Made by a program: the position numbers and the translations under genes
Part shown: one piece after another, positions 1 through 8,375 of the stretch
Position numbering within the stretch: position 1 is the stretch's first letter
How the letters are laid out: each line of letters opens with the position of its first letter
The notes under the pieces: generated by a model
What the model was told of the DNA's origin: nothing
Databases searched by the model: none
The model's input: the letters and a program-made list of their open reading frames with translations, nothing else
NCBI GenBank assembly: GCA_902771725.1
Contig: CACXXT010000031.1
Coordinates: 19,607-83,606 of the forward strand
Origin: an uncultured Bacteroidales bacterium
GTDB lineage: Bacteria > Bacteroidota > Bacteroidia > Bacteroidales > Bacteroidaceae
Length of the DNA stretch: 64,000 bases
Direction: 5' to 3'

Positions 1-1
1 T

Positions 2-595
2 CAGACCGGACTGCCCATGGCCCTGCTCCAGAACCGCCCCGACGTGCGCCAGGCCGAGCTCAAGCTTGCCAGCGCCTTCTACGCCGTGAACACCGCCAAG
101 AGCGCCTTCTACCCCTCGCTGACCATCAGCGGCACCCTGGGCTTCACCAACAGCGCCGGCTCCACCGTCATCAACCCCGGTAAGTTCATCTGGAACGCCC
201 TCGGACAACTCGCTCAGCCCCTCTTCGCCAACGGCCGTCTGCGCGCCCAGAAGAAGGTGGCAGAGCTCCAGCAGGAAGAAGCCAAGATGGCCTTCCAGCA
301 GAGCCTCATCGCTGCCGGCAACGAGGTGAACACCGCCCTGGCCACACTCCAGAAGACCACCGGCAAGCAGCAGCTCATCGCAGGGCAGATCAGCGCCCTG
401 GGCGATGCCGTGCAGGCCACCGAAGCCCTCTACCGGGACAACGTCACCCGCTCGGTGAACTACCTCAACGTGCTCACCGCCCAGACAGGACTCCTCCAGG
501 CCCAGCTCGGACTCATCAGCAACCGCTTTGCCACCGTCCAGGCCACCATCAACCTCTACCAGGCGCTCGGCGGCGGCTCCCTTATCCCCGAGTAA
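2..595 (+). CDS. TolC/OprM-type outer-membrane efflux channel, 3' part only
   Basis: The frame is open from base 2, so the gene begins left of the window and only about 197 C-terminal residues are present. The sequence has the RPDVRQAELKLASA motif followed by long amphipathic helices and YPSLTISG, which is typical of the second repeat of NodT/OprM-like outer-membrane factors. These trimeric channels carry substrates from RND or ABC pumps across the outer membrane. The protein ends in LIPE, a normal end for the family. The RND pump and membrane-fusion genes would be expected upstream, outside the window. Confidence 0.88.
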   Translation, partial: QTGLPMALLQNRPDVRQAELKLASAFYAVNTAKSAFYPSLTISGTLGFTNSAGSTVINPGKFIWNALGQLAQPLFANGRLRAQKKVAELQQEEAKMAFQQSLIAAGNEVNTALATLQKTTGKQQLIAGQISALGDAVQATEALYRDNVTRSVNYLNVLTAQTGLLQAQLGLISNRFATVQATINLYQALGGGSLIPE

Positions 596-916
596 CCCTC
601 CGCCTCCCTCCCCTCGGAGCAGCACCCCCCACGCAGAAAAAACTGCAATACTGCAAGAACTGCAAGGGGGTACGCAGAAATAACTGCAAGATTTCTCAGA
701 ATATAGTAATCCCCGCCAGCCTCTCATCAGTAGGCCGGCGGGGATTTCGTAAGTATTTGTAACACAGCAAGGAAGAGATATGACCCAAAATTGAAGGGTA
801 CAAAAAAGTGCAATTTGCCGTTTTTGGCTTTGGCTCTTTCAGTGTGCATTTTATGGGAAATATTTTCTTGGTCATTCTTGCGTCCTTTCTTTAGCAAGCT
901 ACCAAATCTATCATTT
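596..916. other. Gene-free spacer with short direct repeats
   Basis: No convincing gene lies here. It contains an 18-bp near-perfect direct repeat (ACGCAGAAAAAACTGCAA at 631-648 and a copy with one change at 672-689) and further ACTGCAAG copies between them. A GC hairpin follows at 708-746. The remainder (about 750-916) is AT-richer and featureless. The flanking genes converge on this spacer. Confidence 0.6.
708..746. terminator. Hairpin between the convergent efflux and AraC genes
   Basis: AATCCCCGCC (708-717) pairs perfectly with GGCGGGGATT (737-746) around a 19-nt loop. It lies downstream of both convergent genes, so a bidirectional terminator fits, although only a weak T-run follows. Confidence 0.55.
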
Positions 917-2059
917 TCACTCCTCCCCATACTTCCGCTTCGCCTTATAGTAGTTTGATGGCGAGTCGAAGCCGGAGCGGGCGATGATGTCGCCGATAGG
1001 TGCCTGCGGCTCCTGGCGGTGCAGCTCGTCGGCCCGCTGCAGGCGCAGGCGGTTGACGTAGGCCGAGAAGGTACAGCCCATCTCCTCGTTGAGTACGCGC
1101 GACACATAACTGCGGTTGTAGGTGCAGCCGCCCACGAGTACGTCGCGGAGCGTGAGGTGAGGATCAAGAAAATGCTCTTCCGTTTCCACATACTGCTGTA
1201 GCTGCTGCTTGATGCGGCTGACGGTCTCGCGTGGCAGTGGCTTCTGGGATGAATCAGAAGCGACGCCGCCGGAGGTTACCGTGCTTGTGCCGTTGTTCAC
1301 GGGCAAGGCATCCTCCGATGAATCAGACGAGTGATCTTCCGATACCTCTGCCACCAGGTCCTCACGATGCCGATGAGCTGGCAGCACGAGGATGAGAAAC
1401 CACACATTGAACACCGAGAGCAGCACCATGACGACGGCCGTCACCGCCACATTCCCAATAAAGAATGCCGTCCACGCCGCCACGCCGTGCAGCACGGGTA
1501 TGGGCAGCACCTTACGGGCATATTCCAGTGGCAGGTCGTCGGGGTTGGAGTAGTAGTCTTCGCTGAGCGGCTTCATCCACAGCCACACGCGGCGCATCGC
1601 CTCGATGCAATAGCACAGACAGACCGCGCCCACCGTAGCCGTCAGCCACCATGCCAGCCGCTCCGGCATCACCGCCACGTCCGTCCAAGCCTCTACAGCC
1701 TTCGCCGCCACCATCACGCCGACGGGCATACCCAGGGCTACGGCCCACGGATGCCACCGCTGCCAGCCTTTCACCTGCCCGAAGTAGGTCATCAGCAATA
1801 GTGCACAGAAGAAACTGTGGCAGAGCACGAAGTAGAGGGTTGCCAACGCATGGGCCGACGGTCGCATAGGAAAAGCCACGCACGGCGCAAGCACCACCGC
1901 CGGCACGAGGTAGAGCAACGCCTGCATCCGGCGGTCCGGGTAGGCATAGCCCTTGTCCGTGGTAGGGCAGGTGTGCCACCACCGCACGGCGGCAAACATC
2001 GTGCTCGTCACGATGTATGCCAGAGCCGCAAGGCCGAAAATATAGTCGAGTCTGTCCAT
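917..2059 (-). CDS. Membrane-anchored AraC-type transcriptional regulator
   Basis: The product is 380 aa. The N-terminal two thirds carries about six hydrophobic segments (for example YIFGLAALAYIVTSTMFAAV), followed by a Ser/Asp-rich linker. The last 100 residues form an AraC double helix-turn-helix (LTLRDVLVGGCTYNRSYVSR, then IGDIIARSGFDSPSNYYKAK). The frame extends 49 codons upstream, but a TACCTTTG -7 element lies at 2075-2068, so MDRLDY at 2059 is the likely start, with almost no leader. Proteins of this layout sense signals at the inner membrane and bind DNA through the C-terminus. The gene is divergent from the small membrane protein and surface protein genes, and a tandem 21-bp repeat sits between them, so it probably regulates them; that is inference. 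Confidence 0.8.
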   Translation of the reverse strand: MDRLDYIFGLAALAYIVTSTMFAAVRWWHTCPTTDKGYAYPDRRMQALLYLVPAVVLAPCVAFPMRPSAHALATLYFVLCHSFFCALLLMTYFGQVKGWQRWHPWAVALGMPVGVMVAAKAVEAWTDVAVMPERLAWWLTATVGAVCLCYCIEAMRRVWLWMKPLSEDYYSNPDDLPLEYARKVLPIPVLHGVAAWTAFFIGNVAVTAVVMVLLSVFNVWFLILVLPAHRHREDLVAEVSEDHSSDSSEDALPVNNGTSTVTSGGVASDSSQKPLPRETVSRIKQQLQQYVETEEHFLDPHLTLRDVLVGGCTYNRSYVSRVLNEEMGCTFSAYVNRLRLQRADELHRQEPQAPIGDIIARSGFDSPSNYYKAKRKYGEE

Positions 2060-2067
2060 ACAGGGGA

Positions 2068-2075
2068 CAAAGGTA
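2068..2075 (-). promoter_or_regulatory. -7 promoter element of the AraC-type gene
   Basis: TACCTTTG on the minus strand matches the Bacteroidetes TAnnTTTG element and ends 8 bp before the ATG. A TTG lies 23 bp further upstream, slightly outside the usual 19-21 bp. The transcript would have little or no leader. Confidence 0.6.
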
Positions 2076-2163
2076 CGAAAAATCCCCATTCCATCGGCAA
2101 CATTGCCCGTAAAAATGTGTTTATGCCACTGAAAAACCACTTTTGTGTCTGTCACATGGATGC

Positions 2164-2205
2164 AAAAATTTACTTTTGGACACAAAAAATTTACGATTGG
2201 ACACA
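2164..2205. promoter_or_regulatory. Tandem 21-bp direct repeat, candidate AraC operator
   Basis: Two abutting 21-bp units (2164-2184 and 2185-2205) read AAAAATTTAC-NN-TTGGACACA and differ only at NN (TT against GA). The 21-bp period is two helical turns, the usual spacing for paired AraC-family sites. The pair lies just upstream of the -7 element at 2226 that faces the surface-protein genes, and about 90 bp from the AraC-type gene's own promoter. Confidence 0.65.
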
Positions 2206-2225
2206 TCAGCGCCCCCTTTTCTCAA

Positions 2226-2233
2226 TACCTTTG
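2226..2233 (+). promoter_or_regulatory. -7 promoter element upstream of the small membrane protein
   Basis: TACCTTTG fits the Bacteroidetes -7 consensus. The nearest TTGG is inside the second operator repeat (2197-2200), 25 bp upstream, which is wider than normal. That fits a promoter that needs an activator. Confidence 0.6.
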
Positions 2234-2254
2234 CAGTCAAAAATCGTAAGCAAT

Positions 2255-2461
2255 ATGAACATCAACATTCTCGCGGCCACTGCCGCACTCTCGTTTGCCG
2301 ACATCCTGGCGTGGTGCTTCCCCCTCGTCGTCGTCGTGGCCAGTGCCATCGGATTCGGCTTCGCCGCCTACTACTGGGGGCGCAACGCCCGCATTGAAAA
2401 CTACCTGCGCCGACGAAAGGAGGAAGCAAATAGGGCATCGCGCCAAAATCAACCGAATTAA
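2255..2461 (+). CDS. Small single-pass membrane protein
   Basis: The product is 68 aa. It has a hydrophobic N-terminal half with a clear membrane helix (FPLVVVVASAIGFGFAAYYW, about residues 22-41) and a basic cytoplasmic tail (ENYLRRRKEEANRASRQNQPN region). The ATG lies 22 bp after a good -7 element, and the next gene starts 32 bp after the stop, so the two are probably co-transcribed. I do not recognise a family. The layout suits a small regulator or anchor linked to the surface protein. Confidence 0.6.
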   Translation: MNINILAATAALSFADILAWCFPLVVVVASAIGFGFAAYYWGRNARIENYLRRRKEEANRASRQNQPN

Positions 2462-2493
2462 ACATTAATATAAACATAAAAACTTATCAAACG

Positions 2494-5400
2494 ATGAACT
2501 ACATCATTCACATCATCCGACACACCGCGAGGGCAGCCACCATGCTGCTCCTCGCCCAGCTCACCGCACAGACGGCGGGGGCACAGGATCTTACCGACTT
2601 CCTGACGGTATCGTCGTCGGGCACGGCTTCGGGCTATTTCGCCTTCAGCGACCATTTCTACGAAGTGGACTGGACGGGCATTAACACATCCCAGACAACG
2701 TCCGTGCAACTTATTTACGACCCCACATATGGCCGCTTGAGAGCGCAGAGAAATGGAAACACAAGTAGCGGCACAAGCTTATATACGAATGCTGATGTTT
2801 CGGTTCATTGGAATGCATCGGACATAACCGGCCTCACTCCGGGGCAGAGTTCCGACGGCTATACATCTTACGCCGACCTTTCGGCAAATGTAGGCACCAA
2901 AAGCGCAAAAGTCTGCACCGTCACCTGCATGGCGGCAAACGCCCCGACATGGAACTGGTCGGCAGACAACTCGACTTGCACCGCCACGTTCACTTGCACC
3001 GCCTCGCCGAGCCTCACCGCCACCGTCAATGCCACGGTGACCACATCGGGCAGCACGGCGACGGCCAGCGCGACGTTCAACGGCACTAACTACACGGACA
3101 CGAAGACCATCGTCACCTACTACGACATCACCTACGTGCTCAACGGCGGCACCAACGTGGCGGGCAACCCCACGACCTACGCCGACAATGTGGGCGTGGC
3201 CTCGTTCGCCAACCCCACGCGCACGGGCTACCAGTTCGGCGGATGGTACGACAACGCCTCGTTCATGGGCAGCCCCGTGACCAACATTCCGGCTGGCTCG
3301 TCCGGCAACAAGACGCTTTATGCCAAGTGGAACATCGGACTGACGTACAACACGACGGGCGGCTATTACGAAATCAGCAACGTGCAAGACCTCGTCGTCC
3401 TCGCCAACTACGTCAACGACGGCAACAATGCCAGCGGCATGACCTTCAAGCAGACGCAGGACATCGACATGGGCAGCATCGGCAACTTCGAGCCGATTGG
3501 CAGCCAGCCCAACAATTACAACCCCATGCCATTCAACGGCACCTACGACGGACAGGGCCACGCCATCACCGGCCTCACCGTGAACACCTCGTCGCCATAC
3601 GCAGGACTGTTCAGCTATATGCAGGACGGCAGCGTCAGGAATCTTACGATGGTCAATCCCAATGTCACTTCCAATGACAATAGCCAAGGTTACAAATATG
3701 CCGGCGGAATCGTTGGTGATATACAGTCCAGCACGATAGAGAACTGCAACGTCATCAATCCCACGCTCAAAACGAGTAGCGGAAACGGCTATAATAACAA
3801 AGGAGCGATATGCGGTGGAATTAATGGTGGAAATTATTGCTTCGTCACCGACTGCTACTTCTATACTACAGGCAACGTCAGTGCCGTAGGTGCGAATACC
3901 CTTAACGTGTCTGTCACCGCCTCCCGTACCTACACCCTGACCCTCAACGACGGCATCACCACCAGCACCGCACCCGCCTTCTCCTACGGCGGCACGCGCT
4001 ACTACGTCAGCGGGACCACCATCACCCTCGGTGGTCTCAGCGACCGCACGGGCTATACCTCCGACTATGCCGCGAGCGGCAATGTGACGGTAACGGACAA
4101 TCAGTTTGCTATGCCCGACGGCGACGTGACGGTGACGGCGGTCTATACGCCCATCACCTACACCATCACCTACCACGCAGGAGAAGGCGTTGAATTCTCC
4201 ACCGAAAAGAACGCTTACACCGTCGAGAGCGCGACGATTACCCTTGACCAGCCTTCACCCAAAACGGGCTATACGTTCAGTGGCTGGTATGGCAATGCCG
4301 GCCTGACGGGCGATGCCATTACCGCTATTGCCACAGGCTCGACAGGCAACGTGGAGCTGTGGGCCAAGTGGACGGCGAACACCTACACCGTACACTTCGA
4401 GCCCGTCATCCCCGTCTATGGCACGATGGCCGACCAGACCTTCACCTATGACCAAGCCGCAACGGCGCTGACCAAGAACGCCTTCTCTACGACCACCGGC
4501 CAGTGGCTGCGCTGGAACACCGAGGCCAACGGCAGCGGCACCGACTACGAGGACGAGCAGGAGGTGCAGAACCTGACCGCTGAGGACGGCGGCATCGTGA
4601 CGCTCTATGCGCAGTGGCGATTGACGCACCGCTTCAACTACGACAACACCATCTTCCGCTGCTACAAGGTCGACACCCCCAACGAGGTGCATAGGGCCTA
4701 CGCCGGCGAGACGGTGAAGGTGGAAGTCATCGACGGCACCAGCCAGTACACCATCCGCGTGGTAAATGGTGACGGCGAGGACATCACGCTCGACATCGGG
4801 ACCAACACCTTCGTCATGCCCAATGAAGAGGTATGGATTACCTATACCAGCGTCAAGAAGATGGCCTACACCACCATCAGCCTGGACGATTTTGAATCGG
4901 GGGACGATGTGGCCTATCTCTACGATGCCAGTCAGCCCACCGTCACGCCCACCGTCGTGGTGAAGGACGGCGAGACCGTGCTGACCGAGGGCACTGACTA
5001 CACCGTTGAGATAACCAACAACACGGGCAGCGCCACGCAGATGGTCACCGCCACCGTCACCGTCACTGGTATGGGCGGCTACGTGGGCACGAACACCCGG
5101 GAGTTCCGCATCACGCCCTTCAACATCGCCAACTGCGAGATTAAGGGGACGCTGGAAGCCTACAACGACGGCTACGGCGTGTACTATCCTTTGGAAAGAA
5201 ACGTGCAGGTATGGAACGGCGAGACGCAGTTGAAGGTTGGCACGGACTATAGCCTCGACGTGGAGTATGCCGAATCTTACGAGGTCGGCCAGTCCTACAA
5301 TGCCACCGTCAAGGGCACGGGCGACTGGGGCGGCTCGCAGACCTTCCAGTTCAAGGTCGTTGAACTGCACCATACCGTCGTGTTCGTTGCCAACGGCGGC

Positions 5401-6396
5401 AGCGGCACGATGGCCAGCGATGTCGTGGCTAACGACGGCGGCTATGCAGGACACTACACCCTGCCCGCCTGCGGCTTCACCTCCCCCCTCGGCAAGGTGT
5501 TCGACCATTGGGTGGCCAGCTGCGAGCCTGGCGTAGAGAAGCAGCCCGGCGACTACTTCACCGCACCCCACATCTCCAGCGAGTACGATGTGCAGACCAT
5601 CACAGTGACGGCCTACTGGAGGGATGCGCTGATTCTGCTCGATGATGACAGTGCTCAGCCCGAGGGAAGCAAGAACGCCGACATCATAGCCGCCAACAAC
5701 GGAATGACTGGCCTCACCGTCCAGCTCCAGGGCCGCACCCTCTACAAGGACGGCTCGTGGAACACCCTCTGCCTGCCCTTCAGCGTGACGACGGCCAGCG
5801 GCACCCTCAGCGGCGACAACGTGAAGGCCATGACGCTCTACACCACGACGAGCAACCTCACCGGCAGCACGCTGACGCTGAACTTCACCGACGCCACGAC
5901 CATCCCCGCCGGCACGCCCTTCATCATCAAGTGGGACAAGCCCGAAGGCTACGTGGCCTACGACGGCACCAACGCCGCCACCTGCAGTGACCTCGTCAGC
6001 CCCGTCTTCGAGAACGTGACGATTGCCAATGAGGTCCCCGCCGACTGCAGCGTCAACTTCACCGGTGGCCGCTTCATCGGCACATACAACCCCACCCCAC
6101 TGGCCAAGGACGTGAAGACCAACCTCTACCTCGGCGCAGACAACACGCTCTACTACCCGACGACTGAGGGCTTCAGCGTCAACGCCTTCCGCGCCTACTT
6201 CCAGCTCACCGACCCGTCGGCCAATGTCCGCGCCTTCGTCCTCAACTTCGGCGACGACGAGCCCACCCTCGTATCCCTCCCTTCAGGGAGAGAAGAGGCT
6301 GGCGCCTGGTACACCCTCGACGGCCGCAAGCTTGTCGGACGGCCCACACAGAATGGCATCTACATTACCAACGGTAAAAAGGTCGTGATAAAGTGA
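2494..6396 (+). CDS. Large secreted surface protein with InlB-type repeats and GLUG-like region
   Basis: The product is 1300 aa. A signal peptide ends at AGA|QD (about residue 30). Listeria-Bacteroides (Flg_new/InlB B-repeat) modules occur at about 207-278, 555-627 and 628-709, each ending in TLYAKW, ELWAKW or TLYAQW. Residues about 340-430 resemble a GLUG region (GTYDGQGHAITGLTVNTSS, YAGGIVGDIQ). The end, WYTLDGRKLVGRPTQNGIYITNGKKVVIK region, is the C-terminal signal found on many exported Prevotella and Bacteroides proteins. A family-A palindrome at 6277-6290 encodes SLPSGREEAG directly before that signal. It probably acts as an adhesin or scaffold; its ligand is unknown. Codon use matches the neighbours. 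Confidence 0.82.
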   Translation: MNYIIHIIRHTARAATMLLLAQLTAQTAGAQDLTDFLTVSSSGTASGYFAFSDHFYEVDWTGINTSQTTSVQLIYDPTYGRLRAQRNGNTSSGTSLYTNADVSVHWNASDITGLTPGQSSDGYTSYADLSANVGTKSAKVCTVTCMAANAPTWNWSADNSTCTATFTCTASPSLTATVNATVTTSGSTATASATFNGTNYTDTKTIVTYYDITYVLNGGTNVAGNPTTYADNVGVASFANPTRTGYQFGGWYDNASFMGSPVTNIPAGSSGNKTLYAKWNIGLTYNTTGGYYEISNVQDLVVLANYVNDGNNASGMTFKQTQDIDMGSIGNFEPIGSQPNNYNPMPFNGTYDGQGHAITGLTVNTSSPYAGLFSYMQDGSVRNLTMVNPNVTSNDNSQGYKYAGGIVGDIQSSTIENCNVINPTLKTSSGNGYNNKGAICGGINGGNYCFVTDCYFYTTGNVSAVGANTLNVSVTASRTYTLTLNDGITTSTAPAFSYGGTRYYVSGTTITLGGLSDRTGYTSDYAASGNVTVTDNQFAMPDGDVTVTAVYTPITYTITYHAGEGVEFSTEKNAYTVESATITLDQPSPKTGYTFSGWYGNAGLTGDAITAIATGSTGNVELWAKWTANTYTVHFEPVIPVYGTMADQTFTYDQAATALTKNAFSTTTGQWLRWNTEANGSGTDYEDEQEVQNLTAEDGGIVTLYAQWRLTHRFNYDNTIFRCYKVDTPNEVHRAYAGETVKVEVIDGTSQYTIRVVNGDGEDITLDIGTNTFVMPNEEVWITYTSVKKMAYTTISLDDFESGDDVAYLYDASQPTVTPTVVVKDGETVLTEGTDYTVEITNNTGSATQMVTATVTVTGMGGYVGTNTREFRITPFNIANCEIKGTLEAYNDGYGVYYPLERNVQVWNGETQLKVGTDYSLDVEYAESYEVGQSYNATVKGTGDWGGSQTFQFKVVELHHTVVFVANGGSGTMASDVVANDGGYAGHYTLPACGFTSPLGKVFDHWVASCEPGVEKQPGDYFTAPHISSEYDVQTITVTAYWRDALILLDDDSAQPEGSKNADIIAANNGMTGLTVQLQGRTLYKDGSWNTLCLPFSVTTASGTLSGDNVKAMTLYTTTSNLTGSTLTLNFTDATTIPAGTPFIIKWDKPEGYVAYDGTNAATCSDLVSPVFENVTIANEVPADCSVNFTGGRFIGTYNPTPLAKDVKTNLYLGADNTLYYPTTEGFSVNAFRAYFQLTDPSANVRAFVLNFGDDEPTLVSLPSGREEAGAWYTLDGRKLVGRPTQNGIYITNGKKVVIK

Positions 6397-6402
6397 TTTT
6401 AA

Positions 6403-6454
6403 ACACAGAGACACGGAGGGACAGAGAAAAAACGAAAACTCTGTGTCTCTGTGT
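6403..6454 (+). terminator. Long hairpin after the surface-protein gene
   Basis: 6403-6418 (ACACAGAGACACGGAG) pairs with 6439-6454 (CTCTGTGTCTCTGTGT) with one G-T pair, around a 20-nt A-rich loop. It starts 7 bp after the stop codon. It may be a terminator or mRNA 3'-end stabiliser; no T-run follows. Confidence 0.6.
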
Positions 6455-6496
6455 CCGAAAAACTATATTCATTAATATTTTTCAATACTTACAGCA

Positions 6497-6682
6497 ATGA
6501 AGACAACATATTTGAAGCCCACCATGATGGTGGTAACGCTACAGCAGCAAGGAATTATCTGCACCAGCACCAGCGTGAGCAGTGTCAACAGCAATGCCGA
6601 CCTCAACTACGGCGGTGGCGGCAGCGGTCCCGCCCGTGTCCGTCAGCACAACGCTGTGGACTGGGAAGACTGGGAAAAATAA
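6497..6682 (+). CDS. Short MKxTYxKPxMxVVxLQ-type peptide
   Basis: The product is 61 aa, beginning MKTTYLKPTMMVVTLQQQGI. It continues with a Ser/Asn-rich stretch, a YGGGGSG segment and an acidic aromatic end (AVDWEDWEK). Short proteins with this opening are common in Prevotella and Bacteroides, are usually unnamed, and often follow large secreted proteins, as here. There is no clear signal peptide and only one Cys, in the IICTSTS stretch. Possible roles are a secreted or modified peptide or a small envelope factor; none is shown by the sequence. Confidence 0.6.
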   Translation: MKTTYLKPTMMVVTLQQQGIICTSTSVSSVNSNADLNYGGGGSGPARVRQHNAVDWEDWEK

Positions 6683-6689
6683 TAATTTC

Positions 6690-7186
6690 AGAAAAAATGT
6701 CGGAATCTTACGCATATGCCACTTAATTCGCTTGAATATAGTGCGTTATGATGCGTAAGATTCTGCGTAAGATTAGTGATTTTGCGTAAGATTTTGCGTG
6801 AGATTAGTGATTTTGCGTAAGATTTAGGCTGGACTCAGACTATATGGATGGTAGCAAGGAGTCATAAATCAAGGGATCCCGTGCTCCGGCCCATGGAATG
6901 AGGGCATGTACCAGCGGTGGTACTTAAAAGTAACAGCGCTGGTACTTTTTTGTACCACCGCTGGTATTCGCTGAAACCTCGTTTTAGGAGTCCGGCTGCA
7001 TCGGTACTGTCTTGTTGATGACGTCCGAGAGGCATTCGATGAAGTTGGTGCCTAATAGCCTGCGTAAACACGTTTAGGCAAAAAATCTTACGCAAAATCA
7101 CAATCTTACGCACAATCTTACGCATCGCAAGTATTTGTATATCAGTGCTGTTATCGATAAATGCGTAAGATTCCGACATTTTTTCT
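6690..7186. repeat. Non-coding element with 26-bp inverted ends and TGCGTAAGATT repeats
   Basis: The ends, 6690-6715 and 7161-7186, are perfect 26-bp inverted repeats. Inside the left arm TGCGTAAGATT occurs directly at 6752, 6764, 6783 and 6814, with a one-base variant at 6795. A perfect 23-bp direct repeat sits at 6771-6793 and 6802-6824. In the right arm the same word occurs inverted at 7084, 7102 and 7114. A large palindrome lies in the middle. No gene is convincing inside. This accounts for the gene-free 6683-7283 stretch. It may be a MITE-like nonautonomous element or a structured RNA locus. Confidence 0.7.
6909..6966. repeat. 58-bp near-perfect palindrome
   Basis: TACCAGCGGTGGTAC (6909-6923) is the exact reverse complement of 6952-6966. 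Inner arms AAAAGTA and TACTTTT continue the stem to a central CAGCGCTG. As RNA this would be one long hairpin; as DNA it could form a cruciform. It lies in the centre of the TGCGTAAGATT element. Confidence 0.7.
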
Positions 7187-7283
7187 CAAAAAATTTTTTT
7201 TCGCACGAGAGAACAGGCCGGGATTCCTTTTGGCAAACTATTCCTCAGCCGGATGAAGAGCAGAACACAGCCATCCTCTCTCC

Positions 7284-8375
7284 TCAGAACCGCGTGCAGA
7301 AGTTCAGCTGCAGGTCAGCTTCCTGGTTCAGGATCTTCAGGTCGAGGTCGTTGCTGAAGCCGTAGTGGCGGTAGTTGCAGAGGAGGGTGAGGATGAAGCG
7401 GTCGAAACTGTAGTTGGCGGCAAAGCGCATGAAGGCATTGATGCGGAAGCGGGCGGAACCTTGCTCGGCAGGGCTGTAAAAAGCGTCCCACTGCTCTTTG
7501 GTAAGTCCCGATGCGGCCTGAGCTGCTGCTATGGCTTCGGGGTCCTGCTGGATGGTGGTGAAGAAATTGTCATCGTAGCCCACACGGTGCTTCAGGTGGT
7601 TGTAGAAGGTGAACATAGGCACCACGGATGCGTGGAAGACCAGTCGTCCCCGAAGGAACGAAAGGTTGTAGGCATAGCCTGCGCCGAGGGAGATCTGGTT
7701 GGTGCGGAAACTGTCGAAGTTTGCGGGGAAAATCTTCTCGACCTTGTAGCGGCTGTGGTAGTAGTTGGCGCAAATGAGGGGACTGCCGGCCGAGCGCAGC
7801 TGAACCATATCTGCATAAAGACCGGCTGAGAGTGAAAACTTCTGGGGGAAGAGGACGTAGTAGCCTTCGAGGTAGAAGGTCTTGATGCTGTTGTTGTTCT
7901 CGTTGATGGGGGCACCGCCGATGGTGCAGTTGCCGTCCAGATGGCGCAGGTTCTTGTAGCGGAAGCGTGCGCCCCAGAGGCTGCCGTTCTTGGCCAGTCC
8001 GAAGCTGAAGGCGTACTTATTGCGCACGGGGATGGGGAGTTCCAGTGCCAGACCCTTCCAGTCGATACCCAGATCTACCTCCGCCTGCCACGTGTGGGCG
8101 TTCTGGTGGTAGATGCCACTATAGTCGTATCCGGGCACGACTTGGTTGATGTTGACTGGCATGTCCATGCGATAGCTCTGCCAGTAGGCGTAGCCGCCGA
8201 GGTAAACCTGGCGGTTGAGGCGCGGCACCTGGATGTATGCGGTGTCTATTCCCTCGTGCAGTCCTTTCTCCAGCCAGGCGTCGAATTTCTGCCACGCGCG
8301 CTTGAATCCTCCTCCGGCGACGGAGGGGATGCAGATGGCAGTCAGCAGCAGCAGGCAGACGAGTTTCTTCATCAT
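7284..8375 (-). CDS. Outer-membrane beta-barrel protein, DUF4421-like
   Basis: The product is 363 aa with a signal peptide (MMKKLVCLLLLTAICIPSVA). The rest has alternating amphipathic strands and ends with an aromatic residue (LNFCTRF), as in outer-membrane barrels. The pattern DTAYIQVPRLNRQVYLGGYAYW near the N-terminus and the length suggest the Bacteroidales DUF4421 family; I am only moderately sure of the number. The gene overlaps the upstream apbE stop by 4 bp, so translation is probably coupled. It is the last gene of a six-gene envelope operon. Its function is unknown. Confidence 0.7.
   Translation of the reverse strand: MMKKLVCLLLLTAICIPSVAGGGFKRAWQKFDAWLEKGLHEGIDTAYIQVPRLNRQVYLGGYAYWQSYRMDMPVNINQVVPGYDYSGIYHQNAHTWQAEVDLGIDWKGLALELPIPVRNKYAFSFGLAKNGSLWGARFRYKNLRHLDGNCTIGGAPINENNNSIKTFYLEGYYVLFPQKFSLSAGLYADMVQLRSAGSPLICANYYHSRYKVEKIFPANFDSFRTNQISLGAGYAYNLSFLRGRLVFHASVVPMFTFYNHLKHRVGYDDNFFTTIQQDPEAIAAAQAASGLTKEQWDAFYSPAEQGSARFRINAFMRFAANYSFDRFILTLLCNYRHYGFSNDLDLKILNQEADLQLNFCTRF

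Noticed and set aside
2779..4176. Long minus-strand open frame opposite the surface protein
   Set aside because: It is the mirror of repetitive Thr/Gly-rich GC-biased codons; it has no recognisable domain and the plus-strand gene is clear.
6862..7179. A 105-codon minus-strand frame starting in the inverted end of the TGCGTAAGATT element
   Set aside because: It reads directly through the palindrome and repeats; the peptide has no known features. Kept only as part of the repeat element.
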